Positions 17,110 through 26,011 of a stretch of 64,000 nt of DNA are shown here, one piece after another. Each line of letters starts with the position of its first letter. Positions within the stretch are counted from its first letter, which is position 1. Source of the stretch: Bradyrhizobium sp. SRS-191 (GTDB lineage Bacteria; Pseudomonadota; Alphaproteobacteria; Rhizobiales; Xanthobacteraceae); the NCBI RefSeq assembly GCF_024586915.1, contig NZ_JANBVS010000011.1, forward strand, positions 124,001 to 188,000. The letters run 5' to 3'. Both the position numbers and the translations under genes were made by a program. The notes beneath the pieces are model-generated. The model was not told the origin of the DNA. It did not search any database and saw nothing but the letters and a program-made list of their open reading frames with translations.

Positions 17110-18221
17110 CGGATCGTCTCCTCGTTCGTGGCAGCGTCGCCGAGTGCCTGTTGCGCCAGGCGCGGATAGGTCGCCATCGCATTGTCGATCAGGAGCTTCC
17201 TCAACGTGGAGGCCGACAGCCCCTCCGGCAGCACGTCGTCGCCGTCGAACTGCCAGTGCGGATAGTCGGTGGCGAACAGCAGCCCGTCGTCGGAGCCGAT
17301 GCGCTCGATGGTCTGTGCCACCGCTGTCGCATCCGGCGCATCGAATGGCTGCGTCGTCAGCCGGATGTGCTCGCGGATGATGTCGGATGGCCAGCGGTCG
17401 ACCCACGGCGTCTCGGGCCTCGCGCCGCGCCAGGTCTTGTCGGTGCGCCACATCGTCACCGGCAACCAGCTGACACCGGACTCCATGAAGACGAACTTCA
17501 AGCCGGGGAAGCGCTGGAACACGCCCTCGGCGATCAGGCTCACGGTCTGGTTCTCGAACGCCTGCGCCTGCGCGACGTAATCCTCGAACTGATAGCAGGG
17601 CCAGCCGACGATGGTGGGCGCGTAGCGATACGTGCTGCCGGCATGCACCGCGACCACCAGCCCGTGGCGCTCCGCGGCCGCGTAGATCGGGAAATACTCA
17701 CGGCGGCCGAGCGGCCGCTCGCCCATCGCCAGCATCAGGATCTGCACGAAGCGTCCATCGGAGGTGAGGCGCTCCACCTCGGCCACCGCCTGATCGATGT
17801 CCTGCGGGTGGATCAGGATTGAGCCGCGTAGCCGCGGCTCGCGGTCGAGCCATTCGACGCGCAGCCAGTCGTTGACCCCGCGGCACAGCGCGGCCGCCAT
17901 GTCGTCATTGTGGAGCGCGACGGAGCCATGGATGACATTGGCGATGGCGAAGCGGACGCCGAAGGCGTCGAGCGCCTGGGTCCGAAGCGTGTCCAGCGCC
18001 GTCGCGGCGGGCGCTGCGCGCCAGTCGTCGCGTATGCTGATCGGCGCATGGGGCGGATAGCTCATCATCGCGAACGGCATGCGATCGAGGGCGCGGTTGA
18101 CGATCTGGTCGCGCCAGTACGCGTCGAGATAAGGCAGCAGCTGAGCAATGGTCGGTGAGGGGACGTGGAGATCGCAATCGATCGCGCCCGCATAAGGCAG
18201 TCTCATCGTCGGCTCCGTCAT
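17106..18221 (-). CDS. Amidohydrolase A, ACMSD-like metal-dependent hydrolase/decarboxylase
   Basis: 371 residues, same family as the downstream amidohydrolase B. Landmarks: Asp17-Leu-His19 near the start (AIDCDLH), the His of VAVHAGSTYR, LTTQPFDAPD, and ATDYPHWQFD with the metal Asp. It begins 30 bases after the MFS transporter gene and overlaps amidohydrolase B by 4 bases. The transporter family (aromatic acids) and the LysR gene point to an aromatic or heterocyclic acid as substrate. That is inference; the sequence alone does not say whether it hydrolyses or decarboxylates. Confidence 0.9.
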   Translation of the reverse strand: MTEPTMRLPYAGAIDCDLHVPSPTIAQLLPYLDAYWRDQIVNRALDRMPFAMMSYPPHAPISIRDDWRAAPAATALDTLRTQALDAFGVRFAIANVIHGSVALHNDDMAAALCRGVNDWLRVEWLDREPRLRGSILIHPQDIDQAVAEVERLTSDGRFVQILMLAMGERPLGRREYFPIYAAAERHGLVVAVHAGSTYRYAPTIVGWPCYQFEDYVAQAQAFENQTVSLIAEGVFQRFPGLKFVFMESGVSWLPVTMWRTDKTWRGARPETPWVDRWPSDIIREHIRLTTQPFDAPDATAVAQTIERIGSDDGLLFATDYPHWQFDGDDVLPEGLSASTLRKLLIDNAMATYPRLAQQALGDAATNEETIR

Positions 18222-18251
18222 GATGTGAGCGAGGTCGCCAGCGGTCTCTGC

Positions 18252-19634
18252 TCACGCCGGTGCGGCCTGGTCGACTTTGTCCGGCTCGGCCGCCGCGACC
18301 GTCCGCCGGCGCTGCGACAGCCCGAGCGTGAGGACGCAGCTCGCCATCACCAGCGGCGGCAGCGCGGCAAGCAGGAACAGGCTCGATGCCGGCAGGTGGC
18401 GTGCGATCAAGAGTCCGGCGATCAGCGGGCCGCCGATCGATCCGATCTTCGCCACCGAGAGCGCCCAGCCCACCGCGGTCGACCGGTTGGCGCTGGGATA
18501 GAACTGTCCGACCGCGCTGTTCAGGCCCTGATGGCCGCCGACCACGAAGAAGCCGACGCACATCATGGCGATGAGGAAGCTGGCATCGCTGAAGCCGGCG
18601 AACCCCAGCGAGGCGACCAACGGACAGGCGATCATCGGCACCGCGGCGATCGCGAGCACGCCGTAGCGGTCGAGCACGACGCCGGCGAGCAGCGCGCCGA
18701 CCGCGCCGCCGAGGCTGAACATCGACAGCCCGAAGGCCGCCTGCGCGGGCGTATAGCCGGATGCCTCGGCGAGGATCGGCGTCCAGCTGTTGAGGAAGAA
18801 CATGGTCATCGAGCTGGCGATGTAGGCGAGCCATAGCAGCGGCGTGATCGCCGCGAGCTTGCCGTCGAACAGCGCGGTCACGCGCGCCAGAAGGCCGCTG
18901 CCGGCCGGGCTTGTCTCTTCGTAAACCACGAACCGGCTGGCGGGCGTCGCGCCTAGGCCGGGCTCGATGTCGTTGACGATACGCGCCACCTCGTCAGGCT
19001 GCTTGCCGTGCACCACGAGATATTTGATCGACTCGGGCAGCGCATAGAAGCTGACGACCGCCGCGATCAGGGGCAGCACGCCGCCGATCCAGAACACGAT
19101 TGGCCAGCCGAACTGCGGCACCAGCCAGGCCGCGATCAGCCCGCCGGCGCTGCCGCCCGCGACGTAGCCGAGCATGATGATCGAAACCACGGTGCCGCGG
19201 TAGCGGCCCGGCACATATTCGAGATTGAGCGAGAAGCACAGCGGCGCCAGTCCGCCGATGCCGATGCCGGCGAGGAAGCGGAGCGCGATGAGCGTATTCA
19301 GATCGCCGGCCCACACCGTCAGCAGGCTGAAGCCGCCGAATGTCAGCGTGGCCGTAACCATCGCAAGGCGCCGGCCGATGCGGTCGCCGAGATAGCCGAA
19401 GACGAGGCCACCGACGAGAATGCCGAACACGCCGGCGCTGAACACCACGCCCAACGTGGCCTTGTCGATGCCCCAGCTACGAATGAGGGACGGGGCGGCA
19501 AAGGCCATCGCGTGCAAATCGTAGCCGTCGAGGCACATCATCACCGTGGAGAGGATCATCACGCGCAGCACCACGCCGTTGCGGCGCTGGCGCTCGATGA
19601 CGTCGCTGACGTCAATGACGGCTGTGGCGCTCAT
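18252..19634 (-). CDS. MFS transporter, aromatic acid:H+ symporter (AAHS) type
   Basis: A 460-residue inner-membrane carrier with 12 predicted helices. The N-terminal helix carries DGYDLHAMAFAAPSL, the Asp-Gly-Tyr/Phe-Asp signature of AAHS carriers such as PcaK and BenK. The loop between helices 2 and 3 has the GYLGDRIGRR motif. It probably imports an aromatic or related carboxylate for the two amidohydrolases downstream. The ATG at 19634 is 6 bases after AAGGAG, and it is the first gene of the operon. The 5' region (19635-19853) is shared with the divergent LysR gene, which is the likely regulator. Confidence 0.9.
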   Translation of the reverse strand: MSATAVIDVSDVIERQRRNGVVLRVMILSTVMMCLDGYDLHAMAFAAPSLIRSWGIDKATLGVVFSAGVFGILVGGLVFGYLGDRIGRRLAMVTATLTFGGFSLLTVWAGDLNTLIALRFLAGIGIGGLAPLCFSLNLEYVPGRYRGTVVSIIMLGYVAGGSAGGLIAAWLVPQFGWPIVFWIGGVLPLIAAVVSFYALPESIKYLVVHGKQPDEVARIVNDIEPGLGATPASRFVVYEETSPAGSGLLARVTALFDGKLAAITPLLWLAYIASSMTMFFLNSWTPILAEASGYTPAQAAFGLSMFSLGGAVGALLAGVVLDRYGVLAIAAVPMIACPLVASLGFAGFSDASFLIAMMCVGFFVVGGHQGLNSAVGQFYPSANRSTAVGWALSVAKIGSIGGPLIAGLLIARHLPASSLFLLAALPPLVMASCVLTLGLSQRRRTVAAAEPDKVDQAAPA

Positions 19635-19853
19635 GGTCGCTCCTTCCCCTGGCCTGTTGTCTGCCGTTCGTGAATGACGGCTTGTTGCAAACCACTCTGG
19701 CGACGGCCGGCCGTTCTGGGCGGAGCAGCCGGCATCGCGGCGCAACCTGGGGACGCGTCCGCAGCCAAAGCAGTTTGCGGCTGCAGGCTATTTGCTTCGG
19801 GATCGAGGGAGAATAGGCTAATTTGGAAGGACATTTTTTCCGGATCGGATGAA
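19635..19853. promoter_or_regulatory. Divergent promoter region of catabolic operon and LysR gene
   Basis: The 219 bases between the MFS start (minus) and the LysR start (plus) must hold both promoters and, by the usual LysR arrangement, the operator. I could not fix a T-N11-A site with confidence. Confidence 0.5.
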
Positions 19854-20771
19854 ATGAGCGACAGCCTGTTGAACATGAAGGCTTTTGTGGCGACGGCGCG
19901 CGGCGGCAGCTTCTCGGAGGCGGCGCGGCAGCTGCGGCTGGCGCCCTCGGTCGTGACCAAGCGTGTGAGCCAGCTCGAATGGTCGCTGAAGTGCAAGCTG
20001 CTGCGCCGGAGCACGCGGCGCCTGCAGCTCACGGAGGTCGGCGAACGCTATCTCGAGACGATGCAGCACCTCGTCCGCGAATATGACGAGATGGCTGCGG
20101 GCGTGAAGCGCTCGCCCGACGAGATCGAGGGCCAGATCCGGATCAAGGCGCCGGGATCGCCGATGGCGATCGATCTCTGCGGATTGCTGGCAAATTTCCA
20201 GATCAAGTATCCGCGCATCACGCTCGAAGCGGTGATGGTCGACCGTACCGTCAATCCGGTCGAGGAGGGCTTCGACATCGTGCTGACGATGATGCCGACG
20301 TCATTTCACGGTGTTATCGAAGAGCCGCTGCTGGCGTTTCCGCGCGTGCTGTGCGCCGCGCCGTCCTACATCGCATGCCGCGGCCAGCCGCGTCACGTCC
20401 GCGATCTCGCCGATCACGACTGTCTTGTGTTTGCGCCGATGGGGCCGGTCTGGACCTTCGACGGCACGAGCGGGCTGACGACCGTCGCGGTGCGGCCGCG
20501 CCTCGTGACCAACAACAACGCGCTGCTGATCGAAGCCTTGAGCGCCGGCGGCGGCATCGCGGTGGTGTCGCGGACCGCGATGACGCCGCGGCTGCGCAGC
20601 GGGGCGCTGGTGGAGGTTCTCCCTGAGGTCCTGGTGCCGGATCTCTGGGTCAAGGCGCTGGTGCCGTCGACCAGGGCCAATCTGGCACGCGTGCAGACGC
20701 TGCTGTCGGTGATCCGCGACGCCTTCCGCGCCGTGGCAGATGGCCAGCCGGCGCGCCTCGCAGCCTCCTGA
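19854..20771 (+). CDS. LysR-family transcriptional regulator
   Basis: 305 residues. An N-terminal winged helix-turn-helix (about 4-62, with FSEAARQLRLAPSVVTKRVSQLE) is followed by a LysR substrate-binding domain (about 92-295). It is transcribed divergently from the transporter/amidohydrolase/Rieske operon, the classic arrangement for a regulator of a neighbouring catabolic operon responding to a pathway metabolite. The start ATG at 19854 is followed by the expected DNA-binding domain; longer readings reach into the intergenic region. The ribosome site is weak (GGAAGG is more than 20 bases away). Confidence 0.9.
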   Translation: MSDSLLNMKAFVATARGGSFSEAARQLRLAPSVVTKRVSQLEWSLKCKLLRRSTRRLQLTEVGERYLETMQHLVREYDEMAAGVKRSPDEIEGQIRIKAPGSPMAIDLCGLLANFQIKYPRITLEAVMVDRTVNPVEEGFDIVLTMMPTSFHGVIEEPLLAFPRVLCAAPSYIACRGQPRHVRDLADHDCLVFAPMGPVWTFDGTSGLTTVAVRPRLVTNNNALLIEALSAGGGIAVVSRTAMTPRLRSGALVEVLPEVLVPDLWVKALVPSTRANLARVQTLLSVIRDAFRAVADGQPARLAAS

Positions 20772-20878
20772 CGCCGCGCGGATGGCCCGCTTTTGGGGCC
20801 TACCGGGCTGCGCGATAGCCTGTTAAGCAGCACCCGAAAGCGGCGCGTGATCCGCATGACACGAAAGAGGTATCGGCA

Positions 20879-21730
20879 ATGATTCAGACGGTGGGCATCA
20901 TCGGAGCAGGCACCATGGGCAACGGCATCGCGCAGGTCTGCGCGGCGGCCGGCGTGCCGGTCGTCATGGTCGACATTTCGGAGCAGGCTGTGGCGCGCGG
21001 CATCGCGACCGTAGGCTCGAGCCTCGATCGCCTGGTCAAGAAGGACAAGTTGACTGCCGCCGACAAGGACAAGGCGCTGTCTTTCATCACCGGCACCACG
21101 GACAAGGCGAAGCTGTCGAGCTGCGATCTCGTTATCGAGGCGGCGACGGAGAACGAGGAGCTCAAGCTCAAGATCCTGAAGGATCTCTGTGCCAGCCTGA
21201 AGCCGGAAGCGCTGATCGCGACCAATACCTCGTCGATCTCGATCACCAAGCTCGCGACCGCGACCGATCGGCCGGATCGCTTCATCGGCATGCACTTCTT
21301 CAATCCGGTGCCGATGATGGCGCTGCTCGAACTGATCCGCGGCCTGCAGACCTCCGATGCGACCCATGCGGCTGCGGCCGACTTCGCCAAGCGGATCGGC
21401 AAGGTCGCGATCACCGCCAAGAACAGCCCCGGCTTTGCCGTGAACCGTATCCTGTGCCCGATGATCAACGAGGCCATCTTCGCCTATTCGGAAGGGATTG
21501 CGACCGCTGAAGACATCGACGAGGGCATGAAGCTCGGCTGCAATCATCCGATCGGCCCGCTGGCGCTGGCGGATCTGATAGGCCTCGACACGATGCTGTC
21601 GGTGATGGAGGTGTTCTACAACGGCTTCAACGATCCGAAATATCGTCCGGCGCCGCTGCTCAAGGAAATGGTCGCGGCAGGCCAGCTCGGCCGCAAGACC
21701 GGCAAGGGCTTTTATGACTACAGCAAGTAG
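20879..21730 (+). CDS. hbdA: 3-hydroxybutyryl-CoA dehydrogenase
   Basis: A 283-residue NAD(P)-dependent dehydrogenase of the 3-hydroxyacyl-CoA family. The dinucleotide fold GIIGAGTMGNGIAQVCA is followed by VDIS, then ATNTSSISITKLA, the catalytic His-Asn segment GMHFFNPVPMM, and KNSPGFAVNRILCPMINEA. The C-terminal domain includes GCNHPIGPLALADLIG. It interconverts acetoacetyl-CoA and 3-hydroxybutyryl-CoA and probably serves fatty acid or polyhydroxybutyrate metabolism. The length fits the single-function enzyme (about 280-295). AAAGAGG precedes the ATG. It seems monocistronic here, without electron-transfer-flavoprotein genes beside it. The symbol follows the common name. Confidence 0.92.
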   Translation: MIQTVGIIGAGTMGNGIAQVCAAAGVPVVMVDISEQAVARGIATVGSSLDRLVKKDKLTAADKDKALSFITGTTDKAKLSSCDLVIEAATENEELKLKILKDLCASLKPEALIATNTSSISITKLATATDRPDRFIGMHFFNPVPMMALLELIRGLQTSDATHAAAADFAKRIGKVAITAKNSPGFAVNRILCPMINEAIFAYSEGIATAEDIDEGMKLGCNHPIGPLALADLIGLDTMLSVMEVFYNGFNDPKYRPAPLLKEMVAAGQLGRKTGKGFYDYSK

Positions 21731-22476
21731 TCTGTAGCAAGTAGCAGCCGCGGAGCTCAGCGGCCAGAAGTCACAGGTCAAGCGTCACAGGAGCGGCGGG
21801 CAAATAGCCCGCCCTCGCGCCGACGCAGGCGTTGGTCCGCCAGGGTTCAACTCCAGAAGCGATGTCGCTTGAGCTTACAACGGTGCTTGCGAAGCACCAG
21901 CGTGATCGCAATCGGCGAATTAACGGCGTGCACGGAACAGCGCCGGGCCGGCAAGGGGCCATGCCTCACTGTGCAGCCCTCTAAGCCGTCGCCCGGCGTG
22001 CCGTTCGTGAGTTGCCGCGATGCGATGATCCGAAGCGATATCGTCGCATTCAGCGGGTGTGGTACTGAGGTGGAGTCATCGATCCTCCTGGTCGTCTCAG
22101 TTGTCGGGTGCCGTCTGATCGATGTCGCAGCTCATGGATGAACTACGTCGATCACGCGACATCGGTGATCGTCCTCCTGTGCATCGATGCTGTCAAGGCG
22201 CGTGATGACGCAATGATGAATTCAGCGTTACATGGTGTTGTTGCGCTGGCAACGCAGTGCAGGAACAGCTGCGTCCATCTCTGGTGACAAATCGCTGAAA
22301 ATGACTATGTGAGGAGCGCCAGCCTGCTTGAGCCTCGACGCGCAGTCGTCGTCTGGGGAATTGCGGCGGGTCAAACAGTCGCATGCATGCTGGCGTAGAA
22401 TGACATGGTGGCATTCCAGGGAACCAAAGAATTCGCGGGAGCTTGTCTGCCGCGGATGGAAAGCAGGAGAACAGCG
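21731..22476. other. Long intergenic region, no gene recognised
   Basis: About 745 bases between the dehydrogenase and the CusF-like gene. Short open frames on both strands lack ribosome sites and familiar protein content. It is somewhat more AT-rich than the flanks and includes a short duplicated AGCAAGTAG near 21721-21745. I see no tRNA or clear hairpin terminator. A small RNA or an undetected short gene cannot be excluded. Confidence 0.5.
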
Positions 22477-22770
22477 ATGAAAGCAGCAACGATCACTCTG
22501 GCCACGGTTGCGGCTCTGGTGTGGAGTGTGCCCGCTTTCGCGGCCGAACAAGGCACCGCGGGTGTTGTGACGGGAATCAACCGGCTCAACGGCACCATCG
22601 CCATCAAGCGCGTGCAGAGCGGAACCGTCGGTGCGAACACGGCGGCGGAGGAGTTCAAGATCAAGGACAACGCCATGATCGAGGACGTTCATGCCGGCGA
22701 CCGCGTCAATTTCTCGACGTCTGACAGCGGTGCAGCAAAGACGATCACCAAGCTCGATCGGCAGAAATAG
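22477..22770 (+). CDS. Exported CusF-like small protein lacking copper ligands
   Basis: 97 residues with a signal peptide (hydrophobic core about 7-20, cleavage after AFA). The small beta-barrel pattern is that of CusF/CopK-type periplasmic copper carriers: GVVTGINRLNGTIAI, then EEFKIKDNAMIEDVHAGDRV and an ITKL end strand. CusF binds Cu(I) with His, Trp and two Met; at the matching places here stand Lys/Arg and Ala/Glu, so copper binding is doubtful. AGGAG precedes the ATG at 22477. It lies 22 bases before the DUF2066 gene on the same strand and is probably co-transcribed. No Cus pump genes are nearby. Confidence 0.75.
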   Translation: MKAATITLATVAALVWSVPAFAAEQGTAGVVTGINRLNGTIAIKRVQSGTVGANTAAEEFKIKDNAMIEDVHAGDRVNFSTSDSGAAKTITKLDRQK

Positions 22771-22792
22771 CCGAAGGCGTCGCTGAAGCGGC

Positions 22793-23611
22793 ATGATGAG
22801 AATGCGCAACGGTCGCCACATGTGGGGTGCATTGTGCCTCGGGCTTTGGCTGGTGGCGACATGCCATGCCGTACGTGCCGAGACGGATCTGCTCTATCGG
22901 GCCGAGACAGTGGTGACCGGGCAGGGCGAGGATAATCGTCGGGTCGGCTTTGCTGCCTGTCTCGAGGATGTCCTGATCAAGGTGTCCGGCGCATTCCAAT
23001 TGAAGGATGATCCCCGGCTCGTGCCGTTGAAGGCACGGGCCGGCGAGTACGTTACTGCCTTCGACTACCACGACCAGATGTCAGGCAAGCCGAAGCATGA
23101 CGAGCAGGGCACGCGCGATCGGCCGTACGACCTGATCGTGACGTTCGATCGTGGCAAGATCGACGGTCTGCTGCAAACTTTCAATGTGCGGCCGTGGTTG
23201 ACGCCGCGGCCGTCGATGGCCGTCATCGTGGCGATGTCGTCCGGCAGCCGCACGTTCCTCGTGACCTCCGACGACAGGCAGTCTGATCTGCAGCGCGATG
23301 CGTTGCGCGCAGCAGCCAGCAAGCGCGGCCTCGATGTCTTGCTTCCCGATGTGTCCCGCGCCGGCGTCGTCGCGCTTGGCAGCGCTGATCTTCCGCCTGC
23401 GACACTCGCATCGTCATTGCCGGGAGCAGGGGCGACGCTGCTCGGGCATCTCACCTGGGATGATTCCGATCTCGGCTGGGTCTCGCAATGGCAGCTCGAC
23501 GCGGCGGGCGCGACGCATCGATGGCAGTTTCGTGGCGTGACCTTTGATGAGGCCTTTCGCCGCGGACTGGGTGGGGTCGCGCAGATCCTGTCGGGCAACG
23601 GCGCGCCCTAG
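22793..23611 (+). CDS. DUF2066 exported protein
   Basis: A 272-residue protein with a signal peptide (hydrophobic core about 10-26). It matches the DUF2066 type: early LLYRAETVVTGQGEDNRRVGF, then ALEDVLIKVSG-like and the segment YDLIVTFDRGKIDGLLQ, and MAVIVAMSSGSRTFLVTSDD near the middle. DUF2066 proteins are periplasmic and uncharacterised. The start could be any of three close ATGs (22793, 22796, 22802). It follows the CusF-like gene with a 22-base gap, so the two are likely one transcript. Confidence 0.82.
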   Translation: MMRMRNGRHMWGALCLGLWLVATCHAVRAETDLLYRAETVVTGQGEDNRRVGFAACLEDVLIKVSGAFQLKDDPRLVPLKARAGEYVTAFDYHDQMSGKPKHDEQGTRDRPYDLIVTFDRGKIDGLLQTFNVRPWLTPRPSMAVIVAMSSGSRTFLVTSDDRQSDLQRDALRAAASKRGLDVLLPDVSRAGVVALGSADLPPATLASSLPGAGATLLGHLTWDDSDLGWVSQWQLDAAGATHRWQFRGVTFDEAFRRGLGGVAQILSGNGAP

Positions 23612-23791
23612 GGCCGTTGCATTCGCGGCCGTCTCCGCAGCACGCGCGTCGGCGCAGCTCACGTCGGATGTGATCTCATTTGCTTCCAGCGGCTTCAATG
23701 AGGCGCACTCGAGCGCTGCCTCCACGCTCGCGCCGTGAGGTTGCCGCGATGGCCTGCCACGCTCACTGCTGAACCAGACAGGAGGCTGCCG

Positions 23792-24610
23792 GTGGTGAAA
23801 CTCAGGACGTATCTCGTTGCTGCGCTGCTGATCGCGACACCCGCCTCGTTCGCCGCTGCTGCGCCTGGCCTGGTGCGAACATCGGCCACGATGCGCGCAG
23901 GACCTGGCACCGGTTTTCCGGTGGTCGACAAGATTCCCGCAGGCGCCCGCATCACCATTCACGGCTGCATCGAAGGCGGCGCGTGGTGTGACGTGAGTTT
24001 CGAAGGCGAGCGCGGCTGGGTCGCCGCGAGGACGCTCAGATACCTGTATCGCGAGCAATATGTCTACCTGCCCGAATATGTCGAATACGTTCCGGTGACC
24101 CCGTTCGTGCTGACCACCTATTGGAGCAGCTTCTACTTCGGTCGCCCCTGGTATCATCGGCACGCCTATTGGAACCGGTTCTGGCAGCGCCACCCGCCGG
24201 TCATGGCGCAAAATCCCCATCCGACCGGCATGACTCCCGGCGTCGGTCAGGCCGGGGGCGCTCCAGGAGCGATGCCGACGGCCATGCCCACCCCGCGCAC
24301 GGCGACCGGCGGATCGCCCGTGGCCGCCGGTGGCCCTGCTTCTGGACCCCGCGTTCCGGCGGGATCTCCGGGCCCGACAGCGATGCCGGGGCGCATCGGC
24401 CAGCCCGGAATGGGACGGCTTGCCGGTCCACCGCAGGGAGCCCGTGCGCAGATGGTGGGCATGCGGAGCGGAGGCGGGAGCTCTCTGTCCATGGGCGGCG
24501 TGCCCCAGGCCGGAGGCATGGCCGCGATGAGCGCGCCTCGCATGAGCCCCGGCGGTCTGCGCGGTGGCGGCGGCCGTTCCGGTTCGGGTGGCGGCTTCCG
24601 CCGGCATTGA
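23792..24610 (+). CDS. Exported SH3-domain protein with Gly/Met/Pro-rich tail
   Basis: 272 residues. A signal peptide (about 1-24) precedes a bacterial SH3 domain (about 28-85, with TMRAGPGTGFPVVDKIPAG and RGWVAARTL). A Tyr-rich linker follows (about 88-140, with many Tyr, Trp and His). The tail is a long Gly-, Met-, Pro- and Ala-rich low-complexity region ending GGGFRRH. SH3 proteins of this sort bind peptidoglycan or other envelope ligands. The start is a GTG at 23792 with GGAGG 6 bases upstream; a second GTG at 23795 is possible, and no ATG is as well placed. The low-complexity tail is common in rhizobial surface proteins and its role is unknown. Confidence 0.8.
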   Translation: MVKLRTYLVAALLIATPASFAAAAPGLVRTSATMRAGPGTGFPVVDKIPAGARITIHGCIEGGAWCDVSFEGERGWVAARTLRYLYREQYVYLPEYVEYVPVTPFVLTTYWSSFYFGRPWYHRHAYWNRFWQRHPPVMAQNPHPTGMTPGVGQAGGAPGAMPTAMPTPRTATGGSPVAAGGPASGPRVPAGSPGPTAMPGRIGQPGMGRLAGPPQGARAQMVGMRSGGGSSLSMGGVPQAGGMAAMSAPRMSPGGLRGGGGRSGSGGGFRRH

Positions 24611-24713
24611 CGCACGCCTGGCTGCTCGTGTGGCGACGAACCCGCGCCATCGCCGCTGGCGGTCGCGCGGAGAATGACTACATGCCGATCATTGTCAGTC
24701 ATTCTCGCCGTCC

Positions 24714-25457
24714 TTGCCGATCGTGAAAAAGCTCGTGCTCGTCTTCCTGCTGCTCATCATCGCGCCCATCTCGCTTTCAGCCGCGAACTATCTGCGCGGC
24801 GATCGCCGCGGCAATTGGCAGACCGCGGATCGTTCGAGCGCGGGCCTGCTGCCGCCTCCCGCACAACATGCCGAGGCCATCGTCCGCGTGTTTGCTGCGC
24901 GCACCGTGCGCTGGCGCGGAATCTTCGCGGTCCACAGCTGGATCGTGGTGAAGGAGAAGGGCGCGCCGCGCTATACCCGCTACGACTACACGGCCTGGGG
25001 CGAGCCGATCCGCGTCGACGGCTTCGCGCCGGACGGACGCTGGTTCGGAGCGCTTCCCGAGACGGTGCTGGCCGTTGACGGCGACGAAGCCGAGCGCGTG
25101 ATCCCGAAGATCCGTGGCGTCGTCGAGACCTATCGCTTCCGCACCTATGGCGACTACAACGCCTGGCCGGGACCGAATTCGAACACGTTCGTGCAGGCGG
25201 CGTTGAATGCGGTCCCCGAACTGAACGCCGTGCTGCCGCCGACGGCGATCGGCAAGGACTTTCCCTACGACGGCTGGTGGGGACGGACCGCGTCCGGAAC
25301 GGGTCTGTTCGTGTCGGCGCGCGGCTATCTCGGCCTGACGATCGGTTGGGTCGAGGGGATCGAACTGAACTTCTTCGGCGGAGTTCTCGGCGTCGACCTG
25401 CGCCGGCCTGCCCTGAAATTCCCCGGGATTGGCCGGCTGGGCATGCCGCTGGCGTAA
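24714..25457 (+). CDS. DUF3750 exported protein
   Basis: About 247 residues. An N-terminal hydrophobic helix (about 5-24) acts as a signal or anchor. The DUF3750 domain follows with HSWIVVKEKG, RYDYTAWGEP, YRTYGDYNAWPGPNSNTFV and FPYDGWWGRTASGTG. The domain is thought to be a periplasmic peptidase-like or amidase-like fold, but that is not established. No ATG is in place: the start is TTG at 24714 or GTG at 24723, and neither has a strong ribosome site. It precedes the Rieske gene by 90 bases on the same strand. Confidence 0.82.
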   Translation: MPIVKKLVLVFLLLIIAPISLSAANYLRGDRRGNWQTADRSSAGLLPPPAQHAEAIVRVFAARTVRWRGIFAVHSWIVVKEKGAPRYTRYDYTAWGEPIRVDGFAPDGRWFGALPETVLAVDGDEAERVIPKIRGVVETYRFRTYGDYNAWPGPNSNTFVQAALNAVPELNAVLPPTAIGKDFPYDGWWGRTASGTGLFVSARGYLGLTIGWVEGIELNFFGGVLGVDLRRPALKFPGIGRLGMPLA

Positions 25458-25547
25458 GGCCTCCGACAGGAGCCATTGGCATGCGGCTTGCTGCGCTTCT
25501 GCTCCAGGCGCCACGCGATGTCGCGTATGCGCCAGTGGAGGCCCGTG

Positions 25548-25979
25548 ATGAGCACGCTGTTTGCGATCTGCGCGACCTATGAGGTGGACGACGGCACGGC
25601 GCGCGGCTTCGTCCTGCAGCGGCGTGAGGCGGATGGCAGCGCCAAGCCATGGCCGATCCTGGTCACCCGCAAGGGCAACAACTTCTATGGCTTCGAGAAT
25701 GCCTGCCCCCACCAAGGCGCGCGCCTCGACAAACTCCCGGGCGAGTTCATGGACGAGGAGGGCAATTTCCTGGTCTGCGGCCAGCACGGCGCGCAGTTCG
25801 ACCTCGATACCGGGCAATGCTTCATCGGACCCTGTCAGGGCAAGGCGCTGCTCCCGGTCGCGCTGGTGATCGACGACGGCGACATCTGCCTGTCCGGCGT
25901 CGATCTCGACGAGGAGGACGGTCTCGACATCGAGGATCCCGAGGATGACGTCCCTGAGGTGCAGATCACATCCGATTGA
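25548..25979 (+). CDS. Rieske [2Fe-2S] domain protein
   Basis: A 143-residue single-domain cytosolic Rieske protein with cluster ligands Cys53-Pro-His55 (ACPHQGARLD) and Cys77-Gly-Gln-His80 (VCGQHGAQFD). The long acidic tail (about 115-143) is rich in Asp and Glu. It resembles the NirD/ferredoxin-like Rieske proteins that act as electron carriers, and it differs from the Rieske protein at 15602-16015 in the second motif and in the acidic tail. The ATG at 25548 has GGAGG upstream. It converges on the zinc-ribbon gene at 26012, with a weak hairpin between. Confidence 0.88.
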   Translation: MSTLFAICATYEVDDGTARGFVLQRREADGSAKPWPILVTRKGNNFYGFENACPHQGARLDKLPGEFMDEEGNFLVCGQHGAQFDLDTGQCFIGPCQGKALLPVALVIDDGDICLSGVDLDEEDGLDIEDPEDDVPEVQITSD

Positions 25980-25984
25980 CGTAA

Positions 25985-26005
25985 GGCGCCGGGGTTGTCG
26001 GCGCC
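25985..26005. terminator. Weak hairpin between convergent genes
   Basis: GGCGCC and GGCGCC form a 6-bp stem across a 9-base loop between the convergent Rieske (plus) and zinc-ribbon (minus) genes. There is no U-run, so termination efficiency is doubtful. Confidence 0.4.
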
Positions 26006-26011
26006 GATCGA

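Noticed and set aside
21869..22141. 90-residue plus-strand frame in the long gap after the 3-hydroxybutyryl-CoA dehydrogenase
   Set aside because: No ribosome site, no recognisable family and unlike codon use; judged non-coding.
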